A model generated the notes under the pieces. It was not told the origin of the DNA and made no database searches. It saw nothing but the letters and a program-made list of their open reading frames with translations. A stretch of DNA of 17,322 bases from an uncultured Methylobacter sp. Its GTDB lineage: Bacteria; Pseudomonadota; Gammaproteobacteria; Methylococcales; Methylomonadaceae. The stretch is taken from positions 1-17,322 of the forward strand of contig CAIKYI010000138.1 in the NCBI GenBank assembly GCA_903831545.1, in the 5' to 3' direction. Position numbers and translations under genes: made by a program. Shown in pieces: positions 13,990 to 17,322 of the stretch; within the stretch, counting starts at the first letter, position 1; each line of letters starts with the position of its first letter.

Positions 13990-16902
13990 TTATAAGCTGT
14001 CAGAAACATCTTTTATCGCCAGCAATATCAATTTCGAATCAGAGATGTCGTTAACGATAACACGGGCATTAAGCAAGGTTTTACGACGGCCGATGCCGGG
14101 AAAATCTTGTTCCAGCTGATAATCTTCAACAATCTGGTTGTCCGATATAACCTTGTTTAACAAGTCGCGCAAGACTTGGGAATTCCATTGCCCGTTGCCC
14201 AGATCGCAGAAAAACTGGTTTAGCGTATCTTCAGGAGATAATCCATGGCTTTGATAAAATGAACGGTTGGCGTTGATGACAGCAAGTTTCTCATTAAGCA
14301 CCACAAGGGGTTCGCGGACTGAATTGACAATATTTTCGGCTAATTTTTTTGCTTCTTCAAATGCTATAGACTTGTTGTGATCGGTAACATTAGTGAAGGT
14401 CATGACTACGCCGTCTATCATGTTTTCCAGGGTTCTATAAGGCTGGATGCGAACAATATAGGTGATGCCTTTGGTTGTTTTTACTTCACGTTCTATGGGG
14501 ATCAAATTATCGAGCACCGTATGGGCTGAGTCCAGCAGATCATCCTCCTCCAGTTCGGGTTTGATGTCCCTCAAGGCACGACCTACATCAGAGGAAACGA
14601 GGCGATAAATTTGGGTGGCATCGCGGGTAAAACGTCTGATAATGAGTTGTTGATCGAGAAAAATAGTGCCGATATGGATATTGTCGAGCAGATTCTTCAT
14701 GTCATTTTGCATGTCTGCCAGTTGTATGATTTTGGCCTGCAGTTCTGAGTTGACGGTGATTAATTCTTCATTAATTGATTGTAACTCTTCTTTGGATGTC
14801 TCCAGTTCTTCATTGGTAGATTGCAGTTCTTCATTAGTCGACTGCATCTCTTCATTGGTGCATTTTAGTTCTTCGTTAGAGGCAAGCTGTTCTTCGATAG
14901 TGGCTTGAAGGTTCTCTTTGGTATAAGCCAGTTCGTTTTTTAGTTCATCAATATGACGCATTTCATCGTGCTTAGGTATGCGTATGGCACGCACGGTTTT
15001 TTTTGAATTTGACGGGGCAATATCCTGAAAACTGACCAGTAGCAGATTGGTAGGCTCGGTTATATTTGACAGTTTACGCACTGAGAGTGAAACCGGGTGA
15101 AAATCACCGTTGGTTTTGACCGATAACTCACGGTTTATGGTCGGCGAATTTTGGTTAACTGAATGAATAGCTGAGCGCAGTTCGAGCTGAAGGCCTTCTC
15201 TTGCCATATCGACCATGTTCAGTGTGGCCTGGCCTGGTGCCGGGCGCAGATATTTGCCGGTTTCGCCATGGACGAAGAGGATATGGCCCTTGTTATCGGT
15301 TACTACCGAGGCGGGCGCGTATAGTTGTAACAGTGTGCGTCGGGTCAGTTCAGCCAAATTGGTTTCTTTGGAGGATTTGATTATCTCGTCGGGAACTTTT
15401 TGGGCAGGTTCAGTAGTCCAGTGTAAGGTATTACTTAACATTGCCCGAGATGAGACAATCGAGGCTGTGGCGCTGTAAACCTTCCATTTACGACTGAGCT
15501 GTTTGAAAAGCTCGGTATGGTTGCCTATACCTTCGGACGGCGACAGAAAGAGTAATCCTCCAGGTTTGAGTGCGTAATGAAAGGCTGGTATTAATCGATT
15601 TTGCAATTCAGGTTCAAGATAAATCATCAGATTACGACAGCTCAGCAAATCAAGCTTAGTAAAAGGTGGATCTTTGATAACGTTTTGGGTGGCGAAGACA
15701 ATCATTTCGCGTATTTCCTTTTTTACCCGATAGCCACCGTCTTCCTTTATGAAGAAACGCCTTAACCGATCGCTGGTTACATCCAGTGCAATATTGGGTG
15801 GATAAAACCCGGTACGTGCGGTAGTAATGGCATCATCGGCAAGATCAGTGCTATAGAGCTGTACTTTGAAGTCGTATTGGTTTTCATCCATTAGCTCCTG
15901 AAGCACTATCGCAATGGAATAAGCCTCTTCACCTGTAGCGCAGCCTGCTACCCAAACCCGAAAAGTGTAATCGTCCGGTTTGTTGGCGAGCAAGGTCGGT
16001 AAAATATCCTGTTTTAGCACTGCAAAAGCTTCCGGGTCGCGAAAGAAGTTGGTTACGTTGATCAGCAGTTCCTTGAATAGCGATGAAACCTCAAGCGGAT
16101 GTTCCTTTAAAAAGCGGGCATAGGATTCGGTGTCATCTATGTTGTTTTGTGACATGCGACGCTGAATGCGTCGAGTGATGGTGGATTTTTTGTACTGTGA
16201 AAAATCGTGGCCGGTGCTGGTGCGTAATTGCATGAGGATGCGATTAATACCGCTTAAAGCAATGACGGGTGTAGGCGGAAGCGTCAATGTTTGAATGCCT
16301 GAAAGCAGTACCTCTGACATTTTATCCACGGGTAAAACATGGTTGACGTAACCGGACTGTATGGCGCTGGTAGGCATGCCATCAAATCTTGCTGTTGAAG
16401 GTTCCTGGGCAATGGTAATGCCGCCGACTCCAAGTATGGCGCGTAAACCAAGAGTGCCGTCAGTACCTGTACCTGACAGAATAATACCTATGGTGTTTTC
16501 ACCCTTGTCTTCTGCCAGAGAGCGCAGGAAGGCATCAATGGGCATGCGCTGGCCATGTGGCATTTCCGGTATGCTAAGTTGAAGCATGCCGTGGAAGATA
16601 GTCATGTCACGGTTGGGAGGAATGACATAGACGCAGTTTGGCGCGATTTGCATTTGATCTTGCGCTTCAACCACTTGCATAGAGGTGGTGCGTTGCAAGA
16701 TTTCGGTGAGTATGCTGGCATGACTGGGATCCAGATGGGAAACCAGTACAAAAGCCATGCCGCTATCGGCAGGTGTATGGCGAAAGAATTGTTCGAATGC
16801 CTCAAGTCCACCGGCTGAAGCACCCAAGCCAACAATAGGAAATTTATTGTCTTGCGGCAGCCGGTTTTTAGTTTGCACCGAGGGAGATTTAGTTTTGTTC
16901 AT
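13990..16902 (-). CDS. CheB-CheR-PAS hybrid signalling protein
   Basis: This 970-residue fusion joins a CheB methylesterase, a CheR methyltransferase and PAS sensor domains. CheB (about residues 20-200) has GASAGG with S29, VSHLD with H56 and SGTGTDG with D148, the expected catalytic triad. CheR (about 215-470) has the N-terminal helix set with TRRIQRRM, the SAM-binding VAGCATGEEAYSIAI, and LDLLSCRNLMIYL. Then come a PAS-like region (about 515-610), a long heptad-repeat coiled coil (about 625-710, repeated STNEELQ-like units) and two further PAS-like regions (about 715-965). No response-regulator receiver precedes CheB and no histidine kinase or cyclase follows, so the output is unclear. ATG 16902 is preferred because AAAGAG lies nine bases upstream; GTG 16926 would add eight residues. 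The gene is away from the flagellar block and has no che neighbour here. Confidence 0.93.
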   Translation of the reverse strand: MNKTKSPSVQTKNRLPQDNKFPIVGLGASAGGLEAFEQFFRHTPADSGMAFVLVSHLDPSHASILTEILQRTTSMQVVEAQDQMQIAPNCVYVIPPNRDMTIFHGMLQLSIPEMPHGQRMPIDAFLRSLAEDKGENTIGIILSGTGTDGTLGLRAILGVGGITIAQEPSTARFDGMPTSAIQSGYVNHVLPVDKMSEVLLSGIQTLTLPPTPVIALSGINRILMQLRTSTGHDFSQYKKSTITRRIQRRMSQNNIDDTESYARFLKEHPLEVSSLFKELLINVTNFFRDPEAFAVLKQDILPTLLANKPDDYTFRVWVAGCATGEEAYSIAIVLQELMDENQYDFKVQLYSTDLADDAITTARTGFYPPNIALDVTSDRLRRFFIKEDGGYRVKKEIREMIVFATQNVIKDPPFTKLDLLSCRNLMIYLEPELQNRLIPAFHYALKPGGLLFLSPSEGIGNHTELFKQLSRKWKVYSATASIVSSRAMLSNTLHWTTEPAQKVPDEIIKSSKETNLAELTRRTLLQLYAPASVVTDNKGHILFVHGETGKYLRPAPGQATLNMVDMAREGLQLELRSAIHSVNQNSPTINRELSVKTNGDFHPVSLSVRKLSNITEPTNLLLVSFQDIAPSNSKKTVRAIRIPKHDEMRHIDELKNELAYTKENLQATIEEQLASNEELKCTNEEMQSTNEELQSTNEELETSKEELQSINEELITVNSELQAKIIQLADMQNDMKNLLDNIHIGTIFLDQQLIIRRFTRDATQIYRLVSSDVGRALRDIKPELEEDDLLDSAHTVLDNLIPIEREVKTTKGITYIVRIQPYRTLENMIDGVVMTFTNVTDHNKSIAFEEAKKLAENIVNSVREPLVVLNEKLAVINANRSFYQSHGLSPEDTLNQFFCDLGNGQWNSQVLRDLLNKVISDNQIVEDYQLEQDFPGIGRRKTLLNARVIVNDISDSKLILLAIKDVSDSL

Positions 16903-16926
16903 TGCAGGATGCTCTTTTTGCGCCAC

Positions 16927-17267
16927 ACCATGGAGGCAAGTATTAGGTAAGGTAAATAAATACCATGCTGATTTAAATTATACCCGATGTTGGTTGATGT
17001 CCACGAAAACCTTGAAAAGATTGTGAAAATACTGGATTGCCAGCCACATGGCCGGTTTAAAGGCTGGTATTCCAACAGAATATATTTGTGAATTTTGTGA
17101 CCTGCATTGAGGAAAGCAAAGAGTGACTCCTCAACAGATGTCAGTTGAGAACGCCTCGCTTTTGTGTTTTAATGCCAACGTTTTACGTCTTAATGCGCCT
17201 CTTGTTTTATTTACTTGAAATGAAAGGATGGGATCAAAGAAACTTGATTGGAGAGCAGGCTCACACT
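16927..17267. other. Divergent intergenic space of about 340 bp between CheB-CheR-PAS and nqrA
   Basis: I see no gene here. It holds a promoter-like pair for the minus-strand gene (16977-17003), an inverted repeat CCAGCC/GGCTGG near 17040-17066 and a small palindrome CTCAAC(8)GTTGAG at 17130-17149 that could lie in the nqrA leader or promoter. I could not place a convincing nqrA promoter. Confidence 0.5.
16977..17003 (-). promoter_or_regulatory. Candidate sigma-70 promoter for the CheB-CheR-PAS gene
   Basis: Read on the minus strand, TGGACA (17003-16998) and TATAAT (16982-16977) are separated by 15 bases. The -10 hexamer is perfect and the -35 matches five of six, but the spacer is two bases shorter than optimum. 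It lies about 75 bases before ATG 16902. Confidence 0.45.
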
Positions 17268-17322
17268 ATGCAATTTAGTATTAAAAAAGGTTTGGATCTA
17301 CCTATTACAGGGGAGCCCAGGC
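17268..17322 (+). CDS. nqrA: Na+-translocating NADH:quinone reductase subunit A, first 18 codons (3' truncated by window edge)
   Basis: NqrA is a subunit of the six-part Na+-pumping NADH dehydrogenase of the bacterial inner membrane. Only the start is seen: MQFSIKKGLDLPITGEPR, matching the very conserved NqrA N-terminus IKKGLDLPIxGxP. The ATG is preceded by GGAGAG at 17250-17255, rather far from the start. The remainder of the nqr operon would lie beyond the window. If the cell builds a sodium gradient with this pump, a Na+-driven flagellar motor would be possible, but the stator sequence does not settle this. Confidence 0.85.
   Translation, partial: MQFSIKKGLDLPITGEPR

Noticed and set aside
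14666..14908. Serine-rich plus-strand frame opposite the CheB-CheR-PAS coiled coil
   Set aside because: It is the complement of the heptad repeat (repeated GAA/GAG codons read backwards), a usual shadow effect.

Overview
The window reads as chromosomal DNA of a flagellated gammaproteobacterium. Gene order flhB-flhA-flhF-flhG-fliA followed by a MotA/MotB pair and a DUF2802 gene is the late part of the polar-flagellum cluster known from Pseudomonas, Shewanella and relatives. A YccA-type membrane protein, group II truncated haemoglobin and Na+-NQR subunit A fit the same class. Codon use is moderately AT-rich. A methanotroph of the Methylomonas/Methylobacter type is possible, but that is only an impression.

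Positions 1-8345 are flagellar, all on the + strand: the C-terminal third of flhB (cut by the window edge), flhA (export gate), flhF (polar GTPase), flhG (number-control ATPase, interrupted by an in-frame TGA inside the P-loop region), fliA (sigma-28), a 200-bp gap, motA and motB (stator), a 52-residue lysine-rich small protein that lies between the longer reading frames, and a DUF2802 membrane-anchored protein. A strong bidirectional terminator at 8309-8345 closes the block. The chemotaxis genes often found between fliA and the motor genes (cheY, cheZ, cheA, cheB) and after motB (parA, cheW) are absent here.

Positions 8346-13970 are a mixed housekeeping and unknown region: yccA (minus strand), a truncated haemoglobin, a YgjP-type zinc metallopeptidase that seems to lack a normal start codon, a membrane-anchored coiled-coil protein (minus strand), a secreted protein with YwqK/MORN-like repeats, a doubtful 64-residue ORF, and ssb. 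Two intergenic spaces hold palindromic repeat elements (9705-9835 and 10731-10863).

Positions 13990-16902 (minus strand) encode a large CheB-CheR-PAS hybrid with a heptad-repeat coiled coil. At the right edge the first 18 codons of nqrA start at 17268.

The most notable observation is the TGA codon in flhG at 4328-4330. Everything around it is conserved and open, so it is a sequencing error, a very recent lesion, or a recoded or split gene. The truncated N-terminal product would still carry the DQAxxLR-like motif that in other bacteria activates FlhF. I saw no wholly new defence, mobile or biosynthetic system in this window.
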